Counted from the stretch's first letter, positions 1 to 7,045 are shown. The stretch is 33,483 nt of DNA from Desulfobacterales bacterium HSG2 (GCA_030378035.1 JAUCGI010000036.1:1-33483), one strand, 5' to 3'. The notes: generated by a model not told the origin, from the sequence alone. Numbers and translations are program-made.

Positions 1-450
1 GAGCTTGCGGAATCGGACAATCTGTTTGCCGTGGTCGTGGCAGCCCATCTGCGGACCATGGAGACAAAAAAGGACACCCGGAAACGCTTCCGCTACAAGG
101 TTGAACTGACTAAGGAACTGTGCAGGCAGGGCATGGACAAATCCGATATCCTCAATCTCTATCTCTTCATTGACTGGATCATGAGGCTGCCGGAGGATTT
201 GGAAATTGCCTATCACCGTGAAATTATCAAATTTGAGGAGGAACGGAAAATGCAATATATTACAACTGCCGAACGTATCGGAATAGAAAAAGGAAAAGTG
301 ACCGGAAGGAAAGAAGGGATGCTGATCGGTCAGATACTGATGGCGCAACGTCTGCTCGGATATCCCGTCTATTCCCGGGACGAGCTTGAAAGCAAAACGC
401 TTGCCGAGTTGGAGGGGGTTTTTGCGGAGGTTGAAGCGAAGATGGCATGA
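1..450 (+). CDS. Rpn-family nuclease, C-terminal fragment (copy 1, subtype A; 5' end outside window)
   Basis: The frame is open from base 1, so the gene starts outside the window. Its first residues (ELAESDNLFAVVVAAHL) match the region after the nuclease core in Rpn/PDDEXK_2 (TIGR01784-type) proteins, followed by the typical LYLFIDWIMRLPEDLE and EEERKMQYITTAERIG segments. No PD-(D/E)XK motif lies inside the window. Bases 1-250 are almost identical to 597-846, so this is a tandem copy. Inside it, GAGGAGGAAC at 235-244 precedes an in-frame ATG at 250 that would give a 66 aa protein ending in the subtype A tail (VYSRDELESKTLAELE). In E. coli, rpn genes make a C-terminal small product from an internal start that acts as antitoxin to the full-length nuclease. 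That role here is inference. Whether an intact nuclease lies upstream cannot be seen. Confidence 0.75.
   Translation, partial: ELAESDNLFAVVVAAHLRTMETKKDTRKRFRYKVELTKELCRQGMDKSDILNLYLFIDWIMRLPEDLEIAYHREIIKFEEERKMQYITTAERIGIEKGKVTGRKEGMLIGQILMAQRLLGYPVYSRDELESKTLAELEGVFAEVEAKMA
235..244 (+). promoter_or_regulatory. Conserved internal Shine-Dalgarno of the Rpn small-protein starts
   Basis: GAGGAGGAAC lies 5 bases before an in-frame ATG at 250. The whole string GAGGAGGAACGGAAAATG recurs unchanged at all five living copies (SD at 235-244, 829-838, 1115-1124, 1454-1463 and 1748-1757), although the sequence upstream of it differs in copies 3, 4 and 5. In the dead sixth copy (2075-2093) a base is lost after the SD and the ATG is gone. 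It also encodes EEERKM in the parent frame, so part of the conservation could be at protein level. Confidence 0.65.
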
Positions 451-540
451 AACCATCAGTTGCTCCGGAGTTGAATCTTGCGAATGAGAATCCCGACTGG
501 TTGCATCTGCATCTATTCCCACAAACTGTAGGGAGACCGG

Positions 541-1044
541 ATGTACCTCCGATTCCGAATGGTCAAAATCCCTGTTTACAGAAAGCGGCTGAAGGAGCTT
601 GCGGAATCGGACAATCTGTTTGCCGTGGTCGTGGCAGCCCATCTGCGGACCATGGAGACAAAAAAGGACACCCGGAAACGCTTCCGCTACAAGGTTGAAC
701 TGACTAAGGAACTGTGCAGGCGGGGCATGGACAAATCCGATATCCTCAATCTCTATCTCTTCATTGACTGGATCATGAGACTGCCGGAGGATTTGGAAAT
801 TGCCTATCACCGTGAAATTATAAAATTTGAGGAGGAACGGAAAATGCGATATATTACAACTGCCGAACGCATCGGAATAGAAAAGGGAACATTAATCGCA
901 CAAATACTGATTGCCCATCGGCTTGCCGGACAGACTGAATTTTCCAAGGAACAGCTTAGGGGTAAAAGTCTTGAGGATCTAAAGCGTATCTTTGCGGAAC
1001 TCATTCAAACTTCAGGGGAATCAGCCGAACTTATAAAAATTTGA
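541..1044 (+). CDS. Rpn-family nuclease, C-terminal two-thirds (copy 2, subtype B)
   Basis: This 167 aa frame starts at ATG 541. Homology to Rpn/PDDEXK_2 proteins begins at about residue 7 (MVKIPVYRKRLKELAESDN), which in full-length relatives of about 300 aa follows the catalytic domain. The nuclease core is therefore missing. It shares residues 22-105 with copy 1 nearly perfectly, then switches to a different tail (GTLIAQILIAHRLAGQTEFSKEQLRGKSLEDLKRIFAEL...), called subtype B here. No good ribosome site precedes 541, whereas GAGGAGGAAC at 829-838 precedes ATG 844, which would give a 66 aa product. The long frame is probably a decayed 5' part; the short one is the more credible gene. Confidence 0.65.
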   Translation: MYLRFRMVKIPVYRKRLKELAESDNLFAVVVAAHLRTMETKKDTRKRFRYKVELTKELCRRGMDKSDILNLYLFIDWIMRLPEDLEIAYHREIIKFEEERKMRYITTAERIGIEKGTLIAQILIAHRLAGQTEFSKEQLRGKSLEDLKRIFAELIQTSGESAELIKI

Positions 1045-1129
1045 CAAAAAGCAAACAATGCGGCATATGCGGATTAGAATCCCGGATGGCGTCTCTGCGT
1101 CTCTTCCCAAAATCGAGGAGGAACGGAAA

Positions 1130-1342
1130 ATGCAATATGTGACAATTGCCGAACGTGTCGGAATGGAGAAAGGAGAACTTCTCGGAATAAAGAAAGGGTT
1201 AGGAAAAGGTGTGCTGATCGGTCAAATACTGATGGCCCAGCGTATGCTCGGACACTCGGTCTATTCCCGGGACGAGCTTGAAAGCAAAACGCTTGCCGAG
1301 TTGGAGCGTATTTTTGCCGAGGTTGAAGCGAAGATAAAATGA
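1130..1342 (+). CDS. Rpn small C-terminal protein (RpnS-like; copy 3, subtype A)
   Basis: A 70 aa product starts at ATG 1130, chosen because GAGGAGGAAC at 1115-1124 precedes it. The frame stays open back to 1058, but that stretch (RIRIPDGVSASLPKI) is not Rpn sequence and 1058 has no ribosome site. Homology to the other copies therefore begins almost exactly at the Shine-Dalgarno. The protein starts MQYVTIAERVGMEKGE, has a Lys/Gly-rich helix slightly longer than in copies 1 and 5 (KGLGKGVLIGQIL), and ends with the subtype A tail. By analogy with E. coli RpnS it could bind and silence a full-length Rpn nuclease. That is inference. Confidence 0.6.
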   Translation: MQYVTIAERVGMEKGELLGIKKGLGKGVLIGQILMAQRMLGHSVYSRDELESKTLAELERIFAEVEAKIK

Positions 1343-1468
1343 CAACTATGTTACAGAATCGACCTGGCCGAGTCTGAGAGTATCAGTCCGCGGTTCATTG
1401 ATAGGTTCATGAGCTATTTGCAAAAAGTCTGTCACCCTGAAATTATCAAATTTGAGGAGGAACGGAAA

Positions 1469-1681
1469 ATGCGATATATTACAACTGCCGAACGCATCGG
1501 GGAAGAAAAGGGAATAGAAAAGGGAACATTAATCGCACAAATACTGATTGCCCAGCGGCTTGCCGGACAGACTGAATTTTTCAAGGAACAGCTTAGGGGT
1601 AAAAGTCTTGAGGATCTAAAGCGTATCTTTGCGGAACTCATTCAAACTTCAGGGGAATCAGCCGAATTTATAAAAATTTGA
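1469..1681 (+). CDS. Rpn small C-terminal protein (RpnS-like; copy 4, subtype B)
   Basis: A 70 aa product starts at ATG 1469 behind GAGGAGGAAC at 1454-1463. Rpn homology begins only about 15 bases before the SD (HPEIIKFEEERK). The upstream in-frame residues from 1409 (MSYLQKVC) are unrelated. It carries the subtype B tail (TEFFKEQLRGKSLEDLKRIFAELIQTSGESAEFIKI) and one extra heptad-like insert (EEKGIEKGTLIAQ) compared with copy 2. It is the second member of a 620 bp tandem duplication. Function unknown; possibly an antitoxin-like regulator of Rpn nucleases. Confidence 0.6.
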   Translation: MRYITTAERIGEEKGIEKGTLIAQILIAQRLAGQTEFFKEQLRGKSLEDLKRIFAELIQTSGESAEFIKI

Positions 1682-1762
1682 CAGAAAGCAATGCGGCATA
1701 TGCGGATTAGAATCCCGGATGGCGTCTCTGCGTCTCTTCCCAAAATCGAGGAGGAACGGAAA

Positions 1763-1963
1763 ATGCAATATGTGACAACTGCCGAACGTATCGGAATGGA
1801 AAAAGGAGAGATTCTCGGAAGGAAAAAAGGGGTGCTGATAGGTCAGATACTGATGGCCCAGCGTCTGCTCGGACTCCCCGGCTATTCCCGGGACGAGCTT
1901 GAAAGCAAAACGCTTGCCGAGTTGAAGGCCATTTTTGCGAAAATCGAGGCAAAGGTGAAATGA
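1763..1963 (+). CDS. Rpn small C-terminal protein (RpnS-like; copy 5, subtype A)
   Basis: A 66 aa product starts at ATG 1763 with GAGGAGGAAC at 1748-1757. As in copy 3, the upstream open stretch from 1691 (MRHMRIRIPDGVSASLPKI) is a shared non-Rpn leader and has no ribosome site. The tail is subtype A (LPGYSRDELESKTLAELKAIFAKIEAKVK). Copies 3 and 5 differ at scattered positions but both stay open from ATG to stop, which suggests selection on the short product rather than simple decay. Confidence 0.6.
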   Translation: MQYVTTAERIGMEKGEILGRKKGVLIGQILMAQRLLGLPGYSRDELESKTLAELKAIFAKIEAKVK

Positions 1964-2059
1964 CAACCAGCTTACAGAATCGGCCTGGCCAACTCTGAGA
2001 GTATCAGTCCGCGGTTCATTGATCAGCTCATGAGCTATTTGCAAAAAGCCTGACACCGT

Positions 2060-2093
2060 GAAATCATCAAATTCGAGGAGGAACGAAAATAAC
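2060..2093 (+). pseudogene. Remnant of a sixth Rpn small-gene copy
   Basis: The start of a further copy is visible: GAAATCATC, then GAGGAGGAACGAAAATAAC. Compared with the living copies one G is missing after the SD, so the ATG becomes AT-A and the frame reads straight into TAA. Nothing recognisable as Rpn follows. Confidence 0.6.
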
Positions 2094-2132
2094 AGACTAT
2101 CACTGACTGACCACAGTCATTCGGAGGGAACT

Positions 2133-2189
2133 ATGATCCGCATACCGACTCATCCGGGCGAAATGCTTCTGATGACGAAAAGGGGGTAG
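2133..2189 (+). pseudogene. HigA-like antitoxin N-terminal stub
   Basis: An ATG at 2133 behind GGAGGGA (2123-2129) opens an 18-residue peptide, MIRIPTHPGEMLLMTKRG, then TAG. The RIPTHPGEML string is the hallmark start of HigA/VapI-type helix-turn-helix antitoxins. The helix-turn-helix body that should follow is absent. The stub keeps its ribosome site, so it is either a broken antitoxin or a scar joining two insertions. Confidence 0.5.
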
Positions 2190-2221
2190 AACGGATCTAT
2201 ACCCCTGGCGGACCTCAGAAA

Positions 2222-2519
2222 GTGCTTACACTCTACGAAGCCGGTTTCTAATGGACAACTGGGGCCGCCGATCAGTTCACTTACCATGAGTACAAGACTC
2301 GGCACGATTTTCGGAGAACTGCATCGTGTGAGCATCACCCTGCTCACGGATCCGGGACAGGGAGATGAGCTGACTGTTGAAAGCACCACATTTGTTTCAG
2401 AAGAGTGGGAAGGCCCGGTACTTCTCGGATACCGGGGCTTTCTGGAGAGGATGCGCTTTACGCTCGATTTGGGTGTGACTCCCGGAGATCGGATTTTTTA
2501 TTTCGGTTTGGCTGAATGA
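2222..2519 (+). pseudogene. Retropepsin-like (aspartyl protease fold) protein, frameshifted remnant
   Basis: The open frame at 2286-2519 (77 aa) reads MSTRLGTIFGELHRVSITLL ... PVLLGYRGFLERMRFTLDLG ... RIFYFGLAE. I associate this pattern with the C-terminal half of small bacterial retropepsin-like proteins. The usual active-site segment (D-T-G-F-N-G) appears just upstream as E-A-G-F (2237-2248) in one frame and N-G-Q-L (2250-2261) in another, split by one extra T at 2249. The catalytic Asp is also changed to Glu. I therefore read it as a pseudogene. The 77 aa frame stops 10 bases before the ATPase gene and could still be transcribed with it. Family assignment is from memory and moderate. Confidence 0.45.
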
Positions 2520-2528
2520 GGAACAAAT

Positions 2529-3656
2529 ATGCTAAAAAGAATCTACATAGACAATTTCCGATGCTTTGTCAATTTTGAACTGCATCTTGAAAAAGTCAGT
2601 CTGCTGCTGGGGGCTAACGGTTCGGGGAAAACCAGCATATTCAACATATTGGAGATAATACAGCGGCTCATTTCAGACGGTGAGAAGATTCCTGATTTGT
2701 TCAAAAATGAATCTCTGACACGATGGCGGGGGGATTCTCTGCTTCAGAAAGTTGAACTTGATGTCTCAGGCAATGGAGGGACATATCGTTATTCGCTTGA
2801 AGTTGAACATTTTTCAAAGCGGCAGGTCACACGAATCAGAAATGAATCCCTGTTTTTTAATGCACAGCCGCTTTACCGCTTTGAAATTGAAACCGATGAG
2901 ACAGGCGCGTCCGTCAGTGCGGCCCATCTCTATAATGACAACCCTGACCATCCCGGAATGGCACTGCCTTTTGACTGGACCCGTTCAGGTCTTTATATCA
3001 TTCAGGAGAGACATGATAACAAAAAGCTCAGATGGTTCAAAAACTATCTGGAACACTTGGTTGTCGCCTGTATTGATCCGCATGTCATGCATGCGGAAAC
3101 CCGCGAGGCCCGGACGCGTCCGGCATGGAATCTGTCAGATTATGCGGACTGGTTTGATCATCTTGCCGATGAATACCGCCGCGAAGTAAGCATGCTGGAA
3201 GCTGAATTAAAGAAGGTGATTGACGGTTTCGATATTTTCAGATTTCAAAGAGCGGGGGAGGCCAAAATTCTCAAAGCGGAATTTACGGATAATACCATGT
3301 TCAGGATTGACGAACTGTCTGACGGGCAGCGGGTTCTGATTGCCTTATACACGCTCCTGTATTGTCTGTCAGAACACGGGAACACACTATGTGTTGATGA
3401 GCCGGAAAGTTTTCTCGCCCTGCCGGAAATTCAACCCTGGTTGGACACTTTGTTTGACCGACTGGAGGATATTCCGCTTCAGATCATTCTGATTTCGCAT
3501 CATCCCCGGATTATCAACTACCTGGCAGGCAGCGCGGGTTTCTGGTTTTCCCGACCGGAAAACAAGCATGTCAGAATTCAGAGAATAACCGACAGTGAGG
3601 ATGCGGGAATGTCAGTAGCGAGACTGATTGAACTGGGATGGATTTATGACGAGTAA
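2529..3656 (+). CDS. SMC/RecF-like AAA ATPase (AAA_21/AAA_15 type) of a two-gene system
   Basis: A 375 aa ATPase of the ABC/SMC-like class. Residues 1-20 (MLKRIYIDNFRCFVNFELHL) are the typical opening of RecF/OLD-like ATPases. Walker A GANGSGKT is at residues 28-35, an ABC-signature-like LSDGQR near 263-268, Walker B LCVDEPESF with D290/E291, and a switch histidine region LISHHPRII near 325. The central 80-250 region is family-specific. There is no fused TOPRIM or nuclease domain. The next gene overlaps its end by 11 bases (ATGACGAGTAA), so the two are translationally coupled and probably form a complex. The start ATG is preceded by GAATGAGGAACAAAT. Comparable ATPase plus TOPRIM pairs (for example PARIS AriA/AriB, or the fused OLD/GajA) act in phage defence. 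That role here is inference. Confidence 0.85.
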   Translation: MLKRIYIDNFRCFVNFELHLEKVSLLLGANGSGKTSIFNILEIIQRLISDGEKIPDLFKNESLTRWRGDSLLQKVELDVSGNGGTYRYSLEVEHFSKRQVTRIRNESLFFNAQPLYRFEIETDETGASVSAAHLYNDNPDHPGMALPFDWTRSGLYIIQERHDNKKLRWFKNYLEHLVVACIDPHVMHAETREARTRPAWNLSDYADWFDHLADEYRREVSMLEAELKKVIDGFDIFRFQRAGEAKILKAEFTDNTMFRIDELSDGQRVLIALYTLLYCLSEHGNTLCVDEPESFLALPEIQPWLDTLFDRLEDIPLQIILISHHPRIINYLAGSAGFWFSRPENKHVRIQRITDSEDAGMSVARLIELGWIYDE

Positions 3657-4209
3657 ACTGAGGAAATTTCGGGTAACAATTTTATGTGAGGATATTGCTC
3701 ATCACCGGTTTATCCGGGAGTACCTGATATGTCAGGGTCTGAATAAACGCGACATACTTGACTTCGGGAATGTGAAAAGCCGGAACAATGGGTCGGTAAT
3801 CAGACATTATCCTGATCTGGTGAGAGAATATCGCAAAAAGAAAAATTATCAGAACATAGCGCTAGTTGTGATGCTCGATGCGGATGGCGAATCTGCTGAA
3901 TATCGTCTGAGAGCGTTTGGTATGAAACTGGACCGGGGAAAAACACGGCTCAATCAGAAAACCCGCTGGGATAATGAAAGGATAGCCATTTTCATACCGG
4001 CTCGAAATATTGAAACATGGATACACTATAGTCTCGGAGATATGGATTGTAACGAAGATGATGATTACAAAAAATATTATACTGCTGATGACGCAGGGAA
4101 GGCTGCAAAGATATTCGCTAACAAAATCTGCGTTGACGGACTGCCTCAGAATGCTTTATCATCATTACATCATGCGTGTGCCGAATTGGAAAGACTAAAA
4201 AAAATATGA
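3646..4209 (+). CDS. TOPRIM-like partner protein of the ATPase
   Basis: A 187 aa protein starting at ATG 3646, inside the end of the ATPase gene. A TTG at 3628 is in frame but the coupled ATG is preferred. Its layout fits a TOPRIM fold: strand plus acidic residue RVTILCEDIAHHRFI (E15), then LVVMLDADGES with D78-x-D80, then a conserved-looking AIFIPARNIETWIHY (residues 114-128). It is shorter than DUF4435 AriB proteins and I cannot assign it to DUF4435 or DUF4276 by eye. If the TOPRIM reading is right it would be the nuclease or effector of the pair, with the ATPase as sensor. An identical-looking family often follows AAA ATPases in other bacteria (recollection, not searched). Confidence 0.7.
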   Translation: MTSKLRKFRVTILCEDIAHHRFIREYLICQGLNKRDILDFGNVKSRNNGSVIRHYPDLVREYRKKKNYQNIALVVMLDADGESAEYRLRAFGMKLDRGKTRLNQKTRWDNERIAIFIPARNIETWIHYSLGDMDCNEDDDYKKYYTADDAGKAAKIFANKICVDGLPQNALSSLHHACAELERLKKI

Positions 4210-4324
4210 TATTCTATTTCGTTTTAAGCGTCTCTAACGGGGACGAAAAAAGTTGCTGATCGGGCCGAAAACAAAGCCCGACATGAAAATCAACCTGTTT
4301 AACTTTACAAGAAAGGAGGAAATT

Positions 4325-4987
4325 ATGCGATCTGTTGAACAAATTATCGAGGAGCAGATGCAAAGATGGCAACTGATGCGTGCGGAAAAGAAGAAGGAAG
4401 AGGAAAAAGGCATCCGTGTCATAACGATCTCCAGGGAACCCGGCAGCGGAGGCCGCATTGTGGCTGAGAGGCTTGCCGAAAAACTCGGGCTGGAACTGTT
4501 TCATCAGGAAGTACTCCATGAGATGGCCGAAAGCGCCAACGTCAGCGGAAGGCTTGTTAAAACCTTGGATGAAAAGGGCATGTCGGTTCTGTCCGAATGG
4601 GTGGACTCTCTTGTCGATTCCCGGCATCTCTGGCCGGATCAGTATCTCCGCCATCTGATGAAGGTGATCGGAACCATAGGGAGGCACGGCCGCGCTGTGA
4701 TGATAGGAAGAGGTGCGAATTTCGTCCTGCCGCCCGGAAAAAGGTTCAGTGTGAGAGTCGTATCGCCTCGGAAAGTAAGGGTGCAGAATGTGTCCAAGGA
4801 GTTCGGAATTCCTGCTGATGAGGCCGAACGACGCGTCATCAGGACCGAGTCGGATCGCAGGGCGTTTGTCCGAAAGTATTTCAACGGGGATATTGCAAAC
4901 CCCACAAATTATGATCTTGTGATAAATACGGCCACTCTGAGCATTGACGAAGCCGTGGAGATTATCAGCGGTGCCTTGGGAAAGTAG
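4325..4987 (+). CDS. Cytidylate kinase-like family protein
   Basis: A 220 aa protein of the Cytidylate_kin2 type. After a charged N-terminal helix (residues 1-30, rich in Glu/Lys) comes the nucleotide-binding segment ITISREPGSGGRIVAERLAEKLG, with GSGG at 40-43, the variant P-loop of this family. Further on are the IGRHGRAVMIGRGANFVLP block and a C-terminal lid-like region ERRVIRTESDRRAFVRKYF. The start at 4325 is fixed by AAAGGAGGA at 4312-4320; the frame extends to a TTG at 4253 without a better site. Members are presumed cytosolic nucleotide kinases, often of unproven substrate. It stands alone, 115 bases after the TOPRIM-like gene, and ends in a terminator hairpin. Confidence 0.85.
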   Translation: MRSVEQIIEEQMQRWQLMRAEKKKEEEKGIRVITISREPGSGGRIVAERLAEKLGLELFHQEVLHEMAESANVSGRLVKTLDEKGMSVLSEWVDSLVDSRHLWPDQYLRHLMKVIGTIGRHGRAVMIGRGANFVLPPGKRFSVRVVSPRKVRVQNVSKEFGIPADEAERRVIRTESDRRAFVRKYFNGDIANPTNYDLVINTATLSIDEAVEIISGALGK

Positions 4988-5040
4988 AGGATATAACGGG
5001 TTATGCCCCTGACCAGATCAGGACATAACCGTATCCTCTT
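4987..5040 (+). terminator. Hairpin terminator after the cytidylate kinase-like gene
   Basis: Starting at the stop codon, GAGGATA (4987-4993) pairs with TATCCTC (5032-5038) and GTTATG pairs with CATAAC inside it. A short T run follows. The loop is about 18 bases. Confidence 0.6.
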
Positions 5041-5137
5041 TATGCACATGCGGATTTGTTCACAGCAAGGCAGCAGGAACGCCGGACTGCGGATAAATCC
5101 GCATCTGAAGAAGCGAGGATGGTGCGCCCGGCGCACC

Positions 5138-5440
5138 AGTAAAGGCAGATGGTATCCGCAACATGTCATTCCGGGCAGAATCAGACAAATTCCGGTCAGG
5201 AATTTTTCTGATTCTGACCCGGAATCCACTGATCATCAGCAAGTGCGGATGGTATCCGCAGCACGTCATTCCGGGCAGAATCAGACAAATTCCGGTCAGG
5301 AATTTTTCTGATTCTGACCCGGAAACTACTGAATAATCAGTAAAGGCGAATGGTATCCGCAACTTGTCATTCCGGGCAGAATCAGACAAATTCCGGTCAG
5401 GAATTTATCTGATTCTGACCCGGAAACCACTGATACCATA
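5138..5440. repeat. Three tandem 100 bp units, each with a long palindrome (ATTCCGGG...CCCGGAAT family)
   Basis: Units recur at a 100-101 bp step. Palindromes lie at 5168-5225, 5268-5324 and 5369-5424, each beginning ATTCCGGGCAGAATCAGACA and ending with its near reverse complement. The rest of the 5041-5508 gap holds two small perfect palindromes, 5088-5103 (TGCGGAT-AA-ATCCGCA) and 5121-5137 (GGTGCGCC-C-GGCGCACC), and no gene. Single members of the same family occur at 18310, 18766, 26876 and 27204. Confidence 0.85.
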
Positions 5441-5508
5441 ACAGAATGAGGTCTGTGGCGGATGCGGATTTTTTATAATTCCCATACATAAAAAGGCAGG
5501 TGAAAAAG

Positions 5509-6903
5509 ATGGACCCGAAACTGCTGAAGTTTTATAATGAAGTCAAGGCAAGAGGTCTGACGCCCGAGCAGGAAGAGAATATCCTTTCGGAGTTACACGA
5601 CGAAGGAACCCACGACATTCCTGATTCGGCGCCGGATGCGAAAAGCAAAACATTTTCTCATTCCCGTGACAGCGTTTATGCGTATGATGATCTTTCTGTG
5701 TTACAATCCATGCCACCCCCTCCCAGCCCTTATACCACCTGTCTCCGATCCCTGGATGAACTGCTGGAGCGGGATAAGCTGAGAGAAACAGACGGATTTC
5801 CGAGAAAAATCCGTGTGGGGCGACTGATCAAACCTGGAAAAGGGGGCAAGGATAAAATCGTGGTTGTCCCCACCACCGTGGAGGAAAAATTCGTCCATGA
5901 CAGCATCAAACCGCCGGAAGAAGGGGAAGCCTCGGGCGGAGCAGGCGACGGCGAGGAGGGGGAGGTCATCGGCGAACAGCCGGTTCGCTCCGAGGAGGGT
6001 TCGGGTGCCGGCCCCGGCGAGGGAGAGGGCGGTCCCCACGAGATGGAGTCCAGCGCTTATGACCTGGGCAAAATTCTCACAGAGAAGTTTGAGCTCCCAA
6101 ACCTTAAAGACAAGGGCAAAAAACGCTCCCTGACCCGTTACACCTATGACATGACGGACAGACATCGCGGTTTCGGTCAGATTCTCGATAAAAAGGCCAC
6201 GATGCGGAGAATTGTGGAGACCAACATCGCCCTGGGAAGAGTGCCTGATGTCAACGATATCGATCCGACTCAGTTTCTGATAGCGCCGGATGATAAGATA
6301 TATCGGGTCCTTTCACGAGAGAAAGATTACGAATCCCAGGCCATGGTCTTCTTTCTGAGGGACTACTCCGGCTCCATGTCCGGGAAACCGACCGAACTTG
6401 TGGTATCCCAGCATGTTCTCATTTACAGTTGGCTGCTGTACCAGTATGAAAAACAGGTGGAGTCCCGTTTTGTTCTCCATGACACTGAGGCAAGAGAAGT
6501 CCCGGATTTTTATACCTATTACAACTCAAGAGTTGCCGGCGGCACAAAGGTCGCATCCGCTTTTCGTCTGGTGAATGAAATTGTTGACAAGGAAAACCTG
6601 GTTCAGGATTACAACATCTATGTTTTCCACGGCACAGACGGCGACGACTGGGACACGGACGGCAAGGAGACCATCCCGGAAATAAAAAAAATGATGACTT
6701 ACGTCAACCGAATCGGAATCAGCATTGCCGAACACGGCTTCGGAACAAGCAGAGGCACCGAGGTTGAAAGATACCTTAAAAAATCCAGACTTCTGGATGA
6801 AAAGCCTGATTTGATTCGGCTTGACGTCATGGGGAAAGATGCGGATGAACCGAGGCTTATTGAAGGGATTAAGAAGCTGATCTCTGAGAAAGTAATTGCT
6901 TGA
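5509..6903 (+). CDS. yeaH: DUF444 family protein, YeaH/YhbH type (VWA domain)
   Basis: A 464 aa protein. After an acidic, Gly/Glu-rich low-complexity stretch (roughly residues 145-185) comes the DUF444 core, SLTRYTYDMTDRHRGFGQILDKKATM, then a von Willebrand A-like MIDAS motif RDYSGSMSG (D285-x-S-x-S) and the closing GTDGDDWDTDG and GGTKVASAF blocks, all typical of YeaH/YhbH. In enterobacteria yeaH is co-expressed with the kinase gene yeaG (prkA) under stress and starvation, and spoVR/ycgB is often linked. All three are present here on one strand. I prefer ATG 5509, with AGGCAGG about 7 bases upstream. A GTG at 5500 (three more residues) is possible. The partner role in PrkA signalling is family knowledge; the biochemical function is not established. 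Confidence 0.93.
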   Translation: MDPKLLKFYNEVKARGLTPEQEENILSELHDEGTHDIPDSAPDAKSKTFSHSRDSVYAYDDLSVLQSMPPPPSPYTTCLRSLDELLERDKLRETDGFPRKIRVGRLIKPGKGGKDKIVVVPTTVEEKFVHDSIKPPEEGEASGGAGDGEEGEVIGEQPVRSEEGSGAGPGEGEGGPHEMESSAYDLGKILTEKFELPNLKDKGKKRSLTRYTYDMTDRHRGFGQILDKKATMRRIVETNIALGRVPDVNDIDPTQFLIAPDDKIYRVLSREKDYESQAMVFFLRDYSGSMSGKPTELVVSQHVLIYSWLLYQYEKQVESRFVLHDTEAREVPDFYTYYNSRVAGGTKVASAFRLVNEIVDKENLVQDYNIYVFHGTDGDDWDTDGKETIPEIKKMMTYVNRIGISIAEHGFGTSRGTEVERYLKKSRLLDEKPDLIRLDVMGKDADEPRLIEGIKKLISEKVIA

Positions 6904-7040
6904 TGCTGGATACTGGATACTGGATGCTTGATGCTGGATAATCAGATTCTGAATTTCAAGTATCAAGTATCAAGCATCCAGCATCCAGCATCAAATATCA
7001 AGCATCCAGCATCAAACATCAAACATCAAACACCAAGGAT
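6904..7040. repeat. 9-14 bp direct repeats forming a hairpin between yeaH and spoVR
   Basis: Just after the yeaH stop, copies of CTGGATACTGGATGCTTGAT-like sequence (6904-6940) are followed by complementary copies AAGCATCCAGCATC (6970-7015), ending in ACATCAAACATCAAACACC. The two halves can fold together. This fills the 142 bp gap; the spoVR ribosome site AAGGA lies at its edge. Confidence 0.7.
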
Positions 7041-7045
7041 AAACT

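Larger units (their letters stand above)
814..2059 (+). repeat. Two tandem units of about 620 bp (subtype B + subtype A + spacer)
   Basis: Unit 1 (about 814-1438) and unit 2 (about 1439-2059) have the same order: subtype B small gene, shared leader, subtype A small gene, and a spacer with AGTATCAGTCCGCGGTTCAT. Each unit begins at the GAAATTATC-like string just before a Shine-Dalgarno. A further, different duplication of about 596 bp links 1-250 to 597-846. Confidence 0.75.
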
